From an uncultured Aquimarina sp. (lineage in GTDB: Bacteria > Bacteroidota > Bacteroidia > Flavobacteriales > Flavobacteriaceae), in the NCBI RefSeq assembly GCF_947492405.1, contig NZ_CANLMP010000001.1, positions 1,178,001-1,242,000 on the forward strand: 64,000 nt of DNA. The letters are read 5' to 3'. A program made the position numbers and the translations under genes. The notes beneath the pieces were generated by a model. The model saw only the letters and a program-made list of their open reading frames with translations. It searched no databases and was not told the origin of the DNA. The first letter of the stretch is position 1; each line of letters starts with the position of its first letter. Positions 42,423-50,775 of this stretch are shown here, one piece after another.

Positions 42423-43706
42423 CTATACTGTTTCCATTTCCAATGTGCTTGGAACTTCTACTTTTTCTAAAGCCTGTTCTAAATCCCAAATCAGATCTTT
42501 AGCACTTTCGACTCCAATAGATAATCGTACCAACTGATCTGTAATATTCATTTGCAGTTGTTGTGTTCCATCTACACCAGCATGCGTCATCGTTTTAGGA
42601 TGTTCTGATAAGCTCTCTGTTCCTCCTAAACTTACTGCTAATTTCATTAACTTAAGGTTATTAAGAAACATAAATGCTTCTTTTTCTCCCCCAACAATAT
42701 CAAAAGAAACCATCGCCCCTGGTGCAGAGCATTGCTTGCTGTAAATTCCATGTGCCTCTGTTCCTTCTTTCAATAGTCCCAAATAATATACTTTTTCAAC
42801 TTTAGGATGTTTATTTAGATAATCAGCAACAATCTGAGCATTCTTTGTTTGTTGATCCATACGTACTTTTAGCGTTTCTAAACTTCTTAGTAATAGCCAC
42901 GCAGTATGTGGACTCACCATATTACCTAAAAACGTACGTAAAGTTTTTACTCGTACCATTAATTCAGCATTTCCTAATACTGCTCCAGCAATCAAATCAC
43001 TGTGGCCGCCAATATATTTTGTTGCAGAATATAACACTAAATCAGCGCCACACTGTAATGGATGCTGCCATAGTGGCCCCATATAAGTATTATCGACAGC
43101 CACCAACGTTTTTCTATCTTCTGAACTATACTTAGCAGCTATCTGACTAAATTTTTCGATATCTACAATATCGTTTGTTGGATTAGCAGGAGTTTCTAAA
43201 TAGATCATTGCCAATTTATCAGCCTTACCAGAAGCTTCAATCATCCCCTCTACTTCTTCGATACTTTGGTTAGGCATCACTCCTATCGTATCTACTCCTA
43301 TTTTATCCAAAAAATGATGTATAAAATGATCCGTTCCTCCATATACAGGGTTACTATACACTAATAAATCACCTGGTTTCAAAAACTCTAATAATACAGT
43401 ACTAATTGCAGACATTCCACTCTCGAATACAGCACAATCGTCTGCTCTATCCCAAAGACATAATCTATTTTCTAATATTTCCAGATTAGGATTATTAATT
43501 CTACTATAAATCAATCCCAATTCTTCTTTTTCTGATTTTTCACGTAGACCATATGCTAACTCGAAAAAGACCTTTCCTTCTTCTGCTGTCTTAAACACAA
43601 AAGTCGAAGTCTGAAATATTGGACATTTTATGGCTCCTTCTGATAACTCAGGTTTATAACCGTATGTCATCATTAAACTCTCTGGATTAAAATTGTGATC
43701 TTTCAT
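42423..43706 (-). CDS. Cys/Met-metabolism PLP enzyme, methionine gamma-lyase / cystathionine gamma-lyase type
   Basis: This 427-residue fold-type I PLP enzyme has the family motifs: CPIFQTSTFVF, YSRINNPN, the PLP phosphate loop ESGMSAIST, YGGTDHF, DNTYMGPLWQHPL, and the Lys in LYSATKYIGGHSD. The C-terminal block AVSLGGTESLSEHP...MTH and RLSIGVESAKDLIWDLEQAL is standard. It has a longer loop after YGLREKSEKEELG than the usual family. An Lrp-type regulator is encoded divergently, as with the mdeR-mdeA pair that governs methionine degradation in Pseudomonas. This supports methionine gamma-lyase, but cystathionine beta/gamma-lyase cannot be excluded. Confidence 0.85.
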   Translation of the reverse strand: MKDHNFNPESLMMTYGYKPELSEGAIKCPIFQTSTFVFKTAEEGKVFFELAYGLREKSEKEELGLIYSRINNPNLEILENRLCLWDRADDCAVFESGMSAISTVLLEFLKPGDLLVYSNPVYGGTDHFIHHFLDKIGVDTIGVMPNQSIEEVEGMIEASGKADKLAMIYLETPANPTNDIVDIEKFSQIAAKYSSEDRKTLVAVDNTYMGPLWQHPLQCGADLVLYSATKYIGGHSDLIAGAVLGNAELMVRVKTLRTFLGNMVSPHTAWLLLRSLETLKVRMDQQTKNAQIVADYLNKHPKVEKVYYLGLLKEGTEAHGIYSKQCSAPGAMVSFDIVGGEKEAFMFLNNLKLMKLAVSLGGTESLSEHPKTMTHAGVDGTQQLQMNITDQLVRLSIGVESAKDLIWDLEQALEKVEVPSTLEMETV

Positions 43707-43875
43707 CTATTAAATATTGTATTGTTATAAATAATTCCGGTTTTGTTTCCTCACCATTGAGAAAAGACTAGTATTTAGTATAATATAAAATTACATCGAA
43801 AAGAATTAAAAACCACAGTTGTGTATAAATTTAGAATTAAAAACACAATAATCAATAATTAAAAGAATTTTATTC

Positions 43876-43883
43876 TATTTTTG
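43876..43883 (+). promoter_or_regulatory. -7 box (TATTTTTG) for the Lrp gene
   Basis: A TAnnTTTG match predicts transcription starting near 43890. That makes the ATG at 43892 essentially leaderless and supports the ATG at 43916 as the start. Confidence 0.5.
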
Positions 43884-43915
43884 AAATATTAATGGAATTC
43901 AAAGAGAAAAATATT

Positions 43916-44371
43916 ATGGACAAAATAGATCGCTCTATCCTAAATTTATTACAAAAAAATGGTAAAATAACGATCAAAGAGATTGCCGAGCGTTTAAGTC
44001 TCACTACTACTCCAATTTTTGAGCGAGTTAAAAAACTGGAACGAGAAGGGTATATAAAATCCTATAAAGCCATTCTAGATAGAAAAAAAGCGGGATTACA
44101 ACTTATGGTATTTTGTAACGTTACTTTAAATCTTCACCAAACAGATTATCTAAAAAAATTCGAAAAAGATATTCAGCAATTCCCTGAAGTAGTTGAATGT
44201 TATCATGTGGCTGGTATGTTTGATTATCTAATTAAAATATATGCTCAAGATATGGAGCGTTACCAGCATTTTCTTTCTAACAAACTTGCTTCACTAGAAA
44301 ATATTTCTAAAGTACAAAGTTCATTCGTAATGACTGAGGTAAAGGATTTTTCGTTCTTACCAATTCCTTAG
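43916..44371 (+). CDS. Lrp/AsnC-family transcriptional regulator
   Basis: The product is 151 residues from ATG 43916 (MDKIDRSILNLLQKNGKITIKEIAERL), the usual Lrp/AsnC start; an ATG at 43892 adds eight residues and is at the predicted transcription start. The N-terminal winged HTH is followed by the RAM ligand domain (about 65-150; FPEVVECYHVAGMFDYLIKIYAQDM). The family responds to amino acids. The divergent methionine gamma-lyase-like gene is the obvious target. Length and motifs are complete. Confidence 0.9.
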   Translation: MDKIDRSILNLLQKNGKITIKEIAERLSLTTTPIFERVKKLEREGYIKSYKAILDRKKAGLQLMVFCNVTLNLHQTDYLKKFEKDIQQFPEVVECYHVAGMFDYLIKIYAQDMERYQHFLSNKLASLENISKVQSSFVMTEVKDFSFLPIP

Positions 44372-44401
44372 AGAACTACATTTTCATTTTATGAAAGAGT
44401 C

Positions 44402-45757
44402 TTAAATTGTGGCTACTTTTTCTTCAGTTTTCACCACAGTATTCTTAGTCTGAATATAATTTATGAATAGAAGAATGAGTATTAATAAAAATATTCCAGA
44501 TCCGATAATAAAAATTGTTATATCGATACTTTCAAACATAATTCCTCCGAGAACTAATCCGAAAATACTTGCTAAACTTCCCATACTATTCCCATATCCT
44601 TGAATAGCACCTTGCATTTGTGAGTTTCCGGTTTTTGATAAAAGAGAAAGGAAACTAGGCCACATCAGACCATTACCTAAGGATAATAATGTATTTGCTA
44701 TATACAATATGATAATACTAGGATTAGAAAGAAGAAAAAAACTTAGTGACAATAGTATCGTTCCAACAGCGATTAATCTAATATTAGGTACTTTTCCTGA
44801 TAAAAAGGATAATAATGGTCCCTGAACCAAAATCATAATAAAACTCGAATACGCCAGAAAAACACCAAGATCAACGGCGGTCCAATCCAACATAGTAGAA
44901 GCATATATAGGTAATCCTGCATAAAATAAACTAAAAGCCAAAAATGTTAAAAAATAAATTGAAAACAATAATGGAATACCTTTTTGACCTAATACACCTT
45001 TAAAGCTATTGTCATTTTTAATGGAATCATTTTCAGTTGCATTTTCAGAAAAACAATTTTTATGTTCGACCTGAAAAAATCTTCTAAAAGATTTAAAATT
45101 TAAATCTCCAGTATCTACCATACAAGGATTACTTTCTGGTAATCTGATAAAAATAACAAGAATTGCTATCAGTGAAATAATCGCTGCAAGTAAAATTGGT
45201 AATATTTCTCCTAGAATAGTAGAAGCTAAAATTCCAGCAACTGCAGGTCCTAAAACAAACCCCAAACTCGTAGAAGCGCCCATCATACCAAAATTCTTAT
45301 CACGATCTTCATCTGTAGAAATATCAGAAAGATAGGCATTCGCTACAGATACATTTCCTCCTGTAAAACCATCAAAAATTCTAGCAAGAAAAAGTAGAAT
45401 TAAAGGAAGTGTCATAATATAATTACCAGTAAATTCAGAATCAGAAGACCATAATTCAGTCTCTGGAAGTATTAATGCTATCAAGAATAAAGACCAAGCG
45501 ACAAAAGTTCCCGCTTGACTAATCACCAATACTTTCTTTCTTCCTATCCGATCAGAAAGTCTTCCCAAAATTGGAGCTCCTATAAATTGAAAAAATGGAT
45601 ACATAGCACCTAGAATTCCATAAATAAAACCATTTCCTCCTAAATCAGTAACTATGAATATAAGAATCGGAATAACAATGGAGTATCCTAAAATTCCAAT
45701 AAAATTCACCAAGAGTATTGGAAAAATGCTTTTAGAAAAGAAACTAAAGATTCGCAT
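44402..45757 (-). CDS. MFS transporter, DHA1-type drug/metabolite exporter
   Basis: This 451-residue membrane protein has about 12 transmembrane segments and the MFS motif A loop GRLSDRIGRKKVLVISQAG between helices 2 and 3. Motif C of drug exporters appears as GASTSLGFVLGPAVAG. A longer central loop (about residues 210-250, acidic/Asn-rich) separates the two halves. The layout resembles TetA-type proton antiporters. The substrate is unknown. It sits between the Lrp regulator and holA and is likely monocistronic. Confidence 0.85.
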   Translation of the reverse strand: MRIFSFFSKSIFPILLVNFIGILGYSIVIPILIFIVTDLGGNGFIYGILGAMYPFFQFIGAPILGRLSDRIGRKKVLVISQAGTFVAWSLFLIALILPETELWSSDSEFTGNYIMTLPLILLFLARIFDGFTGGNVSVANAYLSDISTDEDRDKNFGMMGASTSLGFVLGPAVAGILASTILGEILPILLAAIISLIAILVIFIRLPESNPCMVDTGDLNFKSFRRFFQVEHKNCFSENATENDSIKNDNSFKGVLGQKGIPLLFSIYFLTFLAFSLFYAGLPIYASTMLDWTAVDLGVFLAYSSFIMILVQGPLLSFLSGKVPNIRLIAVGTILLSLSFFLLSNPSIIILYIANTLLSLGNGLMWPSFLSLLSKTGNSQMQGAIQGYGNSMGSLASIFGLVLGGIMFESIDITIFIIGSGIFLLILILLFINYIQTKNTVVKTEEKVATI

Positions 45758-45816
45758 TTTCTAAAATTAACATTGTTATTACTAAATGCTTGTTAAACAA
45801 ATATTAATAATCAACG

Positions 45817-46821
45817 TTACCCCATTATTTTTACTAAAAGCTCTTTAAGAATATCACCTGGAGGAAGATTTGTGGCTCCTACTCCTTTACTCCTAACATC
45901 AGCTTCTCTTAACAGGGCTATAATCTGACTTACTTTTTTCATTGGATAATTACGTGCAGCATCAGAGTAATCGCTCACGAAATATGGATTGATCCGTAGT
46001 GCGCTAGCTACATTACCCTTAGATTTATCAGATAATCCGTGATACTGTAATACCTGAGAAAAGAAACCATATAATAAGGATATAGTGACTACCAACGGAT
46101 TGTCTTTTGGATTCTGAGCAAAATAATTTATGATGCGATGGGCTTTCAATACATCACGCATCCCAATTGCCTTGCGCAATTCGAAATTATTAAACTCTTT
46201 ACTGATTCCAATATTCTCTTCAATCTTATCAGCAGTAATCTGTTCTCCTTTAGGTATGATCAACTTCAGTTTTTCTAATTCGTTATTAATCTTACTTAAA
46301 TCTGTACCTAAAAATTCGACTAACATTTGCGAAGCTTTTGGTTCTATACTGTATTTTGCTCCAGCTAAAACTCTTCTGATCCAGTCCGAGACCTGGTTTT
46401 CATAAAGTTTTTTACTTTCAAAAATTACACCATTTTTAGCAACTATTTTATAGAGTTTTTTACGCTTATCTATTTTCTTGTACTTATAACAAATGACTAA
46501 AACGGTAGTAGGTTGTGGATTTTCTGCATAATCTGATAACTTTTCTATGGTTCTAGATAAATCTTGTGCTTCTTTTACAATTACTACCTGTCGCTCAGCC
46601 ATCATAGGATAACGCTTAGCATTTGATACAATATCGTCTATGCTTACATCACGCCCATACAATACCATTTGGTTAAATCCTTTCTCTTCTTCTGCAAGTA
46701 CATTCTTATCAATATATTCTGAAATCTTATCGATATAATATGATTCTTCGCCCATCAAAAAATAAATAGGCTTGATATTTCCATTCTTTATATCGCTTAC
46801 AATCTGTTTTACTTCATCCAT
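45817..46821 (-). CDS. holA: DNA polymerase III subunit delta
   Basis: This 334-residue protein has the HolA pattern: an N-terminal MDEVKQIVSDIKNGNIKPIYFLMGEESYYIDKI (the degenerate P-loop-like domain 1), NAKRYPMMAERQVVIVKEAQ, and the C-terminal collar domain ending in ATNLPPGDILKELLVKIM. Delta opens the sliding clamp as part of the clamp loader. It is divergent from the HsdR_N-like gene by 26 nt, an arrangement I recall in other flavobacteria. Length is normal. Confidence 0.92.
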   Translation of the reverse strand: MDEVKQIVSDIKNGNIKPIYFLMGEESYYIDKISEYIDKNVLAEEEKGFNQMVLYGRDVSIDDIVSNAKRYPMMAERQVVIVKEAQDLSRTIEKLSDYAENPQPTTVLVICYKYKKIDKRKKLYKIVAKNGVIFESKKLYENQVSDWIRRVLAGAKYSIEPKASQMLVEFLGTDLSKINNELEKLKLIIPKGEQITADKIEENIGISKEFNNFELRKAIGMRDVLKAHRIINYFAQNPKDNPLVVTISLLYGFFSQVLQYHGLSDKSKGNVASALRINPYFVSDYSDAARNYPMKKVSQIIALLREADVRSKGVGATNLPPGDILKELLVKIMG

Positions 46822-46847
46822 TCAGAAAAAATCATCAAATTTGTGTT

Positions 46848-47291
46848 ATGCAAAACCTTAATTTTCCAGCATATCGGTTCAGGTTCAAAAGTAGCGAAAA
46901 TAAAGTTTCTATTTTTGACAGAATCCGCAAAAAATTCATCATTCTAACTCCAGAAGAATGGGTAAGACAACATACCATACACTACCTAATAGAAGAAAAA
47001 AAATATCCAGAAAGTCTTATTAATGTAGAAAAACTAGTAAAAGTTAATGATATGAATAAAAGGTATGATATCATTATATTTAATCCTAATGGCAGTATTT
47101 ATCTTATTATCGAATGCAAATCACATTCTGTAAAGATTACTCAAGAGGTTTTTGATCAGATTGCCCGTTATAACCTTTCTCTAAATGCTGAATATCTAAT
47201 GATTACCAATGGAATGAATCATTATTATTGTCAGATGGACTATGATGAAAAACAATATACCTTTCTTAAAGACATTCCTAATTATAAATGA
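46848..47291 (+). CDS. HsdR_N_2-domain protein (PD-(D/E)xK nuclease-like)
   Basis: This 147-residue single-domain protein has the HsdR N-terminal nuclease fold: TPEEWVRQHTIHYLIEEKKYPESL, then the catalytic core RYDIIIF...IYLIIECKSH, where Asp and the ECK triad match PD-(D/E)xK. No helicase or methyltransferase genes are near, so it is not a full type I restriction system. In Bacteroidota this small protein is commonly beside holA. It may act in DNA processing; its true role is unknown to me. Confidence 0.85.
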   Translation: MQNLNFPAYRFRFKSSENKVSIFDRIRKKFIILTPEEWVRQHTIHYLIEEKKYPESLINVEKLVKVNDMNKRYDIIIFNPNGSIYLIIECKSHSVKITQEVFDQIARYNLSLNAEYLMITNGMNHYYCQMDYDEKQYTFLKDIPNYK

Positions 47292-47504
47292 AATGGTTGA
47301 TGGTTGATGAAAAATTACACCATCAAATACACTTATCCCAAAAACATTATAACTTTGGAATTAGTTTTGTTCACTCAGTTTTATGTATTGTCGTATATGT
47401 AGATTGGAATAGGATGCACTCTTTATATAGTTATTAAATTAAAAGTGTGCTTTTTAAATCTTTCAAACTTTGAAACTCTAAATTAAACTCATTTATTTGC
47501 ACTT

Positions 47505-48497
47505 GTGAATATAGCTGTTGTCATATTAAATTGGAATGGTCGCTCATTACTAGAGCAATTCCTTCCTTCTGTTATAAAATATTCTGAAGAAGCAACAATT
47601 TATGTAGCTGATAATGCTTCTTCTGATGATTCTGTTGACTATATCAAAACATCATTCCCTGAAATAAAAATTATTCAAAATGAAATAAATGGCGGATATG
47701 CTAAAGGCTATAATGATGCTTTATCAAAAATTAATTCTGATATATATTGTTTGCTGAATAGTGATGTAGAAGTAACTAAAAATTGGCTTTCTCCAATTAT
47801 AGATACCTTTACAAGTTCAGAAAACACAGCGGCTGTACAACCAAAAATACTGGATTATAAAAAGAAGAGTTACTTCGAATATGCCGGTGCAGCAGGAGGC
47901 TTTATAGACAAATTAGGGTATCCATATTGTCGTGGAAGAATTTTTGACACATTAGAAGAAGATAACGGACAGTATAATGATACTTTAGATATTTTCTGGG
48001 CAAGTGGTGCTTGTTTGTTTATTCGTAAATCAGTTTTTGAAGAAGTTGGAAAATTAGATGAAGATTTTTTTGCTCATCAGGAAGAAATCGATCTCTGCTG
48101 GCGTATCCGAAATCAAGGGTATGATATTCAATATATAGGAGCTTCGGAAGTGTATCATCTTGGTGGAGCAACATTAGATGTAATGAATCCCAGAAAAACT
48201 TTCCTTAACTTCAGAAATAATTTATTGATGATGGTAAAAAATAATTCTGGAGTGTTCATTTGGTTCATTATTTTTGTCAGAATGATATTGGATGGAGTTG
48301 CGGCTTTTAAATTTTTATTTGAGGGAAGACCATCGCATTTTTTAGCAATTCTTAAAGCACATTTCAGCTTTTATAAAAATTTGCTAACTTTTGTTAAAAA
48401 ACGAAAAAAATCAAAGGATAGAAGGAAATATTATTCCATTTCTTCCGTTGTATGGCAGTATTATATTTTGAACAAAAAACTATTTAACCATTTGTAG
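47505..48497 (+). CDS. Family 2 glycosyltransferase (rhamnosyltransferase-like)
   Basis: This 330-residue GT-A enzyme uses GTG at 47505 as start (NIAVVILNWNGRSLLEQFL). Motifs: ADNASSDDS for the nucleotide, CLLNSDVEV as the DxD-like metal site, WASGACLFIRKSVFEEVG, and HQEEIDLCWRIRNQGY (ED catalytic motif) near residue 205. The C-terminal 80 residues hold a hydrophobic stretch that may anchor it to the inner membrane. The architecture is that of dTDP-rhamnosyl/GT2 family enzymes building cell-surface glycans. It stands alone, 100 nt before an OmpA lipoprotein. Confidence 0.9.
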   Translation: MNIAVVILNWNGRSLLEQFLPSVIKYSEEATIYVADNASSDDSVDYIKTSFPEIKIIQNEINGGYAKGYNDALSKINSDIYCLLNSDVEVTKNWLSPIIDTFTSSENTAAVQPKILDYKKKSYFEYAGAAGGFIDKLGYPYCRGRIFDTLEEDNGQYNDTLDIFWASGACLFIRKSVFEEVGKLDEDFFAHQEEIDLCWRIRNQGYDIQYIGASEVYHLGGATLDVMNPRKTFLNFRNNLLMMVKNNSGVFIWFIIFVRMILDGVAAFKFLFEGRPSHFLAILKAHFSFYKNLLTFVKKRKKSKDRRKYYSISSVVWQYYILNKKLFNHL

Positions 48498-48550
48498 GGT
48501 TATATTCATTAAAATATTGTTAACAGGACGACATTACGTCACAATTTTGA

Positions 48551-48558
48551 TAATTTTG
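48551..48558 (+). promoter_or_regulatory. -7 box (TAATTTTG) for the OmpA lipoprotein gene
   Basis: A TAnnTTTG match lies 39 nt before the ATG at 48598 and supports that start over an upstream in-frame codon at 48517. Confidence 0.5.
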
Positions 48559-48597
48559 AGTTATATAACCAGAATAAGACTAAAAACACATTTTCTA

Positions 48598-49467
48598 ATG
48601 AAAAAAGTAATGATTATCGGAGCTTCAATGGCTGTTTTATTATCTTCTTGTGTATCACAGAAGAAATTTACAGACCTAGAAGCAAAACAGAAAGAAACCC
48701 AGGATTTGTTAAATACAGCAACTGTAAAATTAAATAGCTGCCTTGAAGAAAAAGCAAGTGAAAGTTCTGAATTAAAAGTTCTTAGAGATCAAGTAAGTAA
48801 CCTTAAGAACCAGAATTCTGCGTTATTAAACAATGTGGGTAACTTGGCTACATTATCGACTAAAGAAGCGGAAAACTTAGAAAGATCTCTAGAAAGTATT
48901 AAAGAAAAAGATCTTCAGATCAAAACAATGAATGACGCATTGAATAAAAAAGATTCTGTAACACTAGCTTTAGTAACAAGTTTAAAAGGAGCTTTAGGAA
49001 ACCTTGCTGATGAGGATATTGAAGTAAATGTAGAAAAAGGTGTAGTATATGTATCTATTTCTGACAAGTTATTATTTAAGAGTGGAAGTTATAACGTTTC
49101 TACGAGAGCTAAAGAAGTATTAAGTAAAGTTGCTAAGGTAGTAAATGACAAACCCGATATCGAGTTTTTGGTTGAAGGACATACCGATGACGACCCAATA
49201 AAAGGTAATAAAGTGTTAGTTGATAACTGGGATCTTAGTGTAAAACGTGCTACTGCGGTAGTAAGAATTTTACAAAATGATTTTAAAGTAGATCCTAAAC
49301 GTATGACTGCTGCAGGAAGAAGTTATTATGTGCCAATCGCAGATAACAGTAGTGCTGCTAACAAAGCTAAAAACAGACGTACAAGAATTGTAGTACTTCC
49401 TAAATTAGATCAGTTCTACAACATGATCGAAGACGGAATGAAAAAAGCTTCTGAAGGAGGTAATTAA
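48598..49467 (+). CDS. OmpA-family lipoprotein with coiled-coil stalk
   Basis: The product is 289 residues from ATG 48598, which starts the lipoprotein signal (IIGASMAVLLSSCVSQKK). Residues about 25-125 form a coiled coil (FTDLEAKQKETQDLLNTA...KVLRDQVSNLKNQNSALLNNV). The OmpA C-terminal domain (about 145-275) has VEKGVVYVSISDKLLFKSGS, FLVEGHTDDDP, WDLSVKRATAVVRIL, MTAAGRSYYVPIADN and NRRTRIVV, with the residues that bind peptidoglycan. It is probably an envelope spacer linking the outer membrane to the wall. A terminator follows. Confidence 0.9.
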   Translation: MKKVMIIGASMAVLLSSCVSQKKFTDLEAKQKETQDLLNTATVKLNSCLEEKASESSELKVLRDQVSNLKNQNSALLNNVGNLATLSTKEAENLERSLESIKEKDLQIKTMNDALNKKDSVTLALVTSLKGALGNLADEDIEVNVEKGVVYVSISDKLLFKSGSYNVSTRAKEVLSKVAKVVNDKPDIEFLVEGHTDDDPIKGNKVLVDNWDLSVKRATAVVRILQNDFKVDPKRMTAAGRSYYVPIADNSSAANKAKNRRTRIVVLPKLDQFYNMIEDGMKKASEGGN

Positions 49468-49487
49468 AAAAGAATAAAGTATTTTTG

Positions 49488-49520
49488 AAAAGGGTTAATT
49501 GTTAAATTAACCCTTTTTTT
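49488..49520 (+). terminator. Terminator after the OmpA lipoprotein gene
   Basis: AAAAGGGTTAATT (49488-49500) pairs with 49505-49517 around a 4-nt loop, followed by T. Confidence 0.9.
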
Positions 49521-49597
49521 TAATCCATAGTATTAAACAATGGTATGGAAATTGACTTAAGTCGATTAAAACGAAAAGATTAACTATTTTAAGAACA

Positions 49598-50365
49598 ATG
49601 AGAAAACTATTTATCCTTGCATTATTCGTTTCCTTAGGAACTATAGAAGCACAAACCACAGCAAACACTTCTATTGGAGAAAATGAAAAATTAGTATATA
49701 CTGCTTCTTACAATATGTCTGGATTATTAACTAATCTGGCGCAAGTTACTATGCAAACGACCAGAGTAAATACTGGAAAAAGTAATTATCTAAGGCTTAA
49801 ATGTAATGCTGCCACGTATTCTAAATGGGATTCTTTTTTTAAAATCAGGGATGTATATGAAGCATATGTAAACCCTTCTAATCTAAAGCCATATTTATAT
49901 AAAAGGGACATCAACGAAGGAGGATATATCAAAAAAGAGAAATATGTATATAGCTATAAGAGTAAAACCATAAAAGCTACTATGCAAAAGAAAAAAGAAC
50001 CCAATACAAAGAAACTGAAAATGGGAAACAATACATTCGATGTAGTTTCTACGTTATATCATATTCGTAATATGGATATAGCAAAAGCACCCGTGGGAAC
50101 TAATCAAAAGATGACCATATTGTTTGATAGAAAACCACAAACTGCATATCTAAAATTATTGGGTAAAGAAACAATTAGCACCAAGACAATGGGTAATAAG
50201 GAATGTTATAAAATTGCTGTTAACAACGATGCTCTAAAAGGAACAAATAAAAATATTGTATATCTTACGGCAGATGCTAATAAGGTTCCTGTATTGATTA
50301 AGTTTAGTATTCCTGCAGGTACAGGACAACTTACATTAACTCAAGCTTCGGGACTAAAAAATTAA
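49598..50365 (+). CDS. DUF3108-family secreted protein
   Basis: This 255-residue protein has a signal peptide (LFILALFVSLGTIEAQ). It begins with GENEKLVYTASYNMSGLLTNLAQVTMQTTRV, followed by SKWDSFFKIRDVYEAYVNPSNLKPYLYKRDINEGGY, the pattern of DUF3108 proteins. The fold is a beta-rich lipid-transfer-like domain by family inference. Function is unknown. A small membrane protein gene begins 5 nt after its end, so they probably form an operon. Confidence 0.85.
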   Translation: MRKLFILALFVSLGTIEAQTTANTSIGENEKLVYTASYNMSGLLTNLAQVTMQTTRVNTGKSNYLRLKCNAATYSKWDSFFKIRDVYEAYVNPSNLKPYLYKRDINEGGYIKKEKYVYSYKSKTIKATMQKKKEPNTKKLKMGNNTFDVVSTLYHIRNMDIAKAPVGTNQKMTILFDRKPQTAYLKLLGKETISTKTMGNKECYKIAVNNDALKGTNKNIVYLTADANKVPVLIKFSIPAGTGQLTLTQASGLKN

Positions 50366-50370
50366 ATTCT

Positions 50371-50739
50371 ATGAGAATTGTATTAATATCTATTGCAGCC
50401 ATATCAGCTTTCTTAGGAATTATTATGGCAATACTTCCGTTTGGTACTATTGGTGTTTTACCTGGTATTATTGCTCTATTATCTGGTTTTGGAGCTTATT
50501 TCATGTCTAAAAAACAATTAAAACCACAAAAATTATCTCTTTTATTTTTAACTATTGGAGTTTTAGTAATAGTTGCCAGTGGGTCCAAATCATTATGGGT
50601 AAAAGATGAAGTTGCTGTAGACGAAGAATTTGAACAAAAAGAAGAGCAAAGCAAAGAAGAAGCTATAGAAGAGCTTAAAGAAATTGAAAGTGAGCTTGAA
50701 GAAATCGAAGGCGATCTCGAAGAAATTGAATCCGAATAA
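50371..50739 (+). CDS. Small two-helix membrane protein with acidic coiled-coil tail
   Basis: This 122-residue protein has two or three hydrophobic segments (IVLISIAAISAFLGIIMAIL, IGVLPGIIALLSGFGAYF, LSLLFLTIGVLVIVASG) and then a strongly acidic C-terminus of about 45 residues rich in Glu (EEAIEELKEIESELEEIEGD) that reads as a coiled coil. The family is unknown to me. It lies 5 nt after the DUF3108 gene, so a joint role at the inner membrane is possible. It is convergent with the GH13 gene. Confidence 0.7.
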   Translation: MRIVLISIAAISAFLGIIMAILPFGTIGVLPGIIALLSGFGAYFMSKKQLKPQKLSLLFLTIGVLVIVASGSKSLWVKDEVAVDEEFEQKEEQSKEEAIEELKEIESELEEIEGDLEEIESE

Positions 50740-50775
50740 TCAATAACCAAACTCTTCTATAACCTATTTCTAGTT

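Noticed and set aside
46848..47291. HsdR_N-type nuclease domain as part of a type I restriction system.
   Set aside because: It is a lone 147-aa domain with no HsdM, HsdS or helicase nearby, and it has the holA neighbourhood usual for this small family in Bacteroidota.
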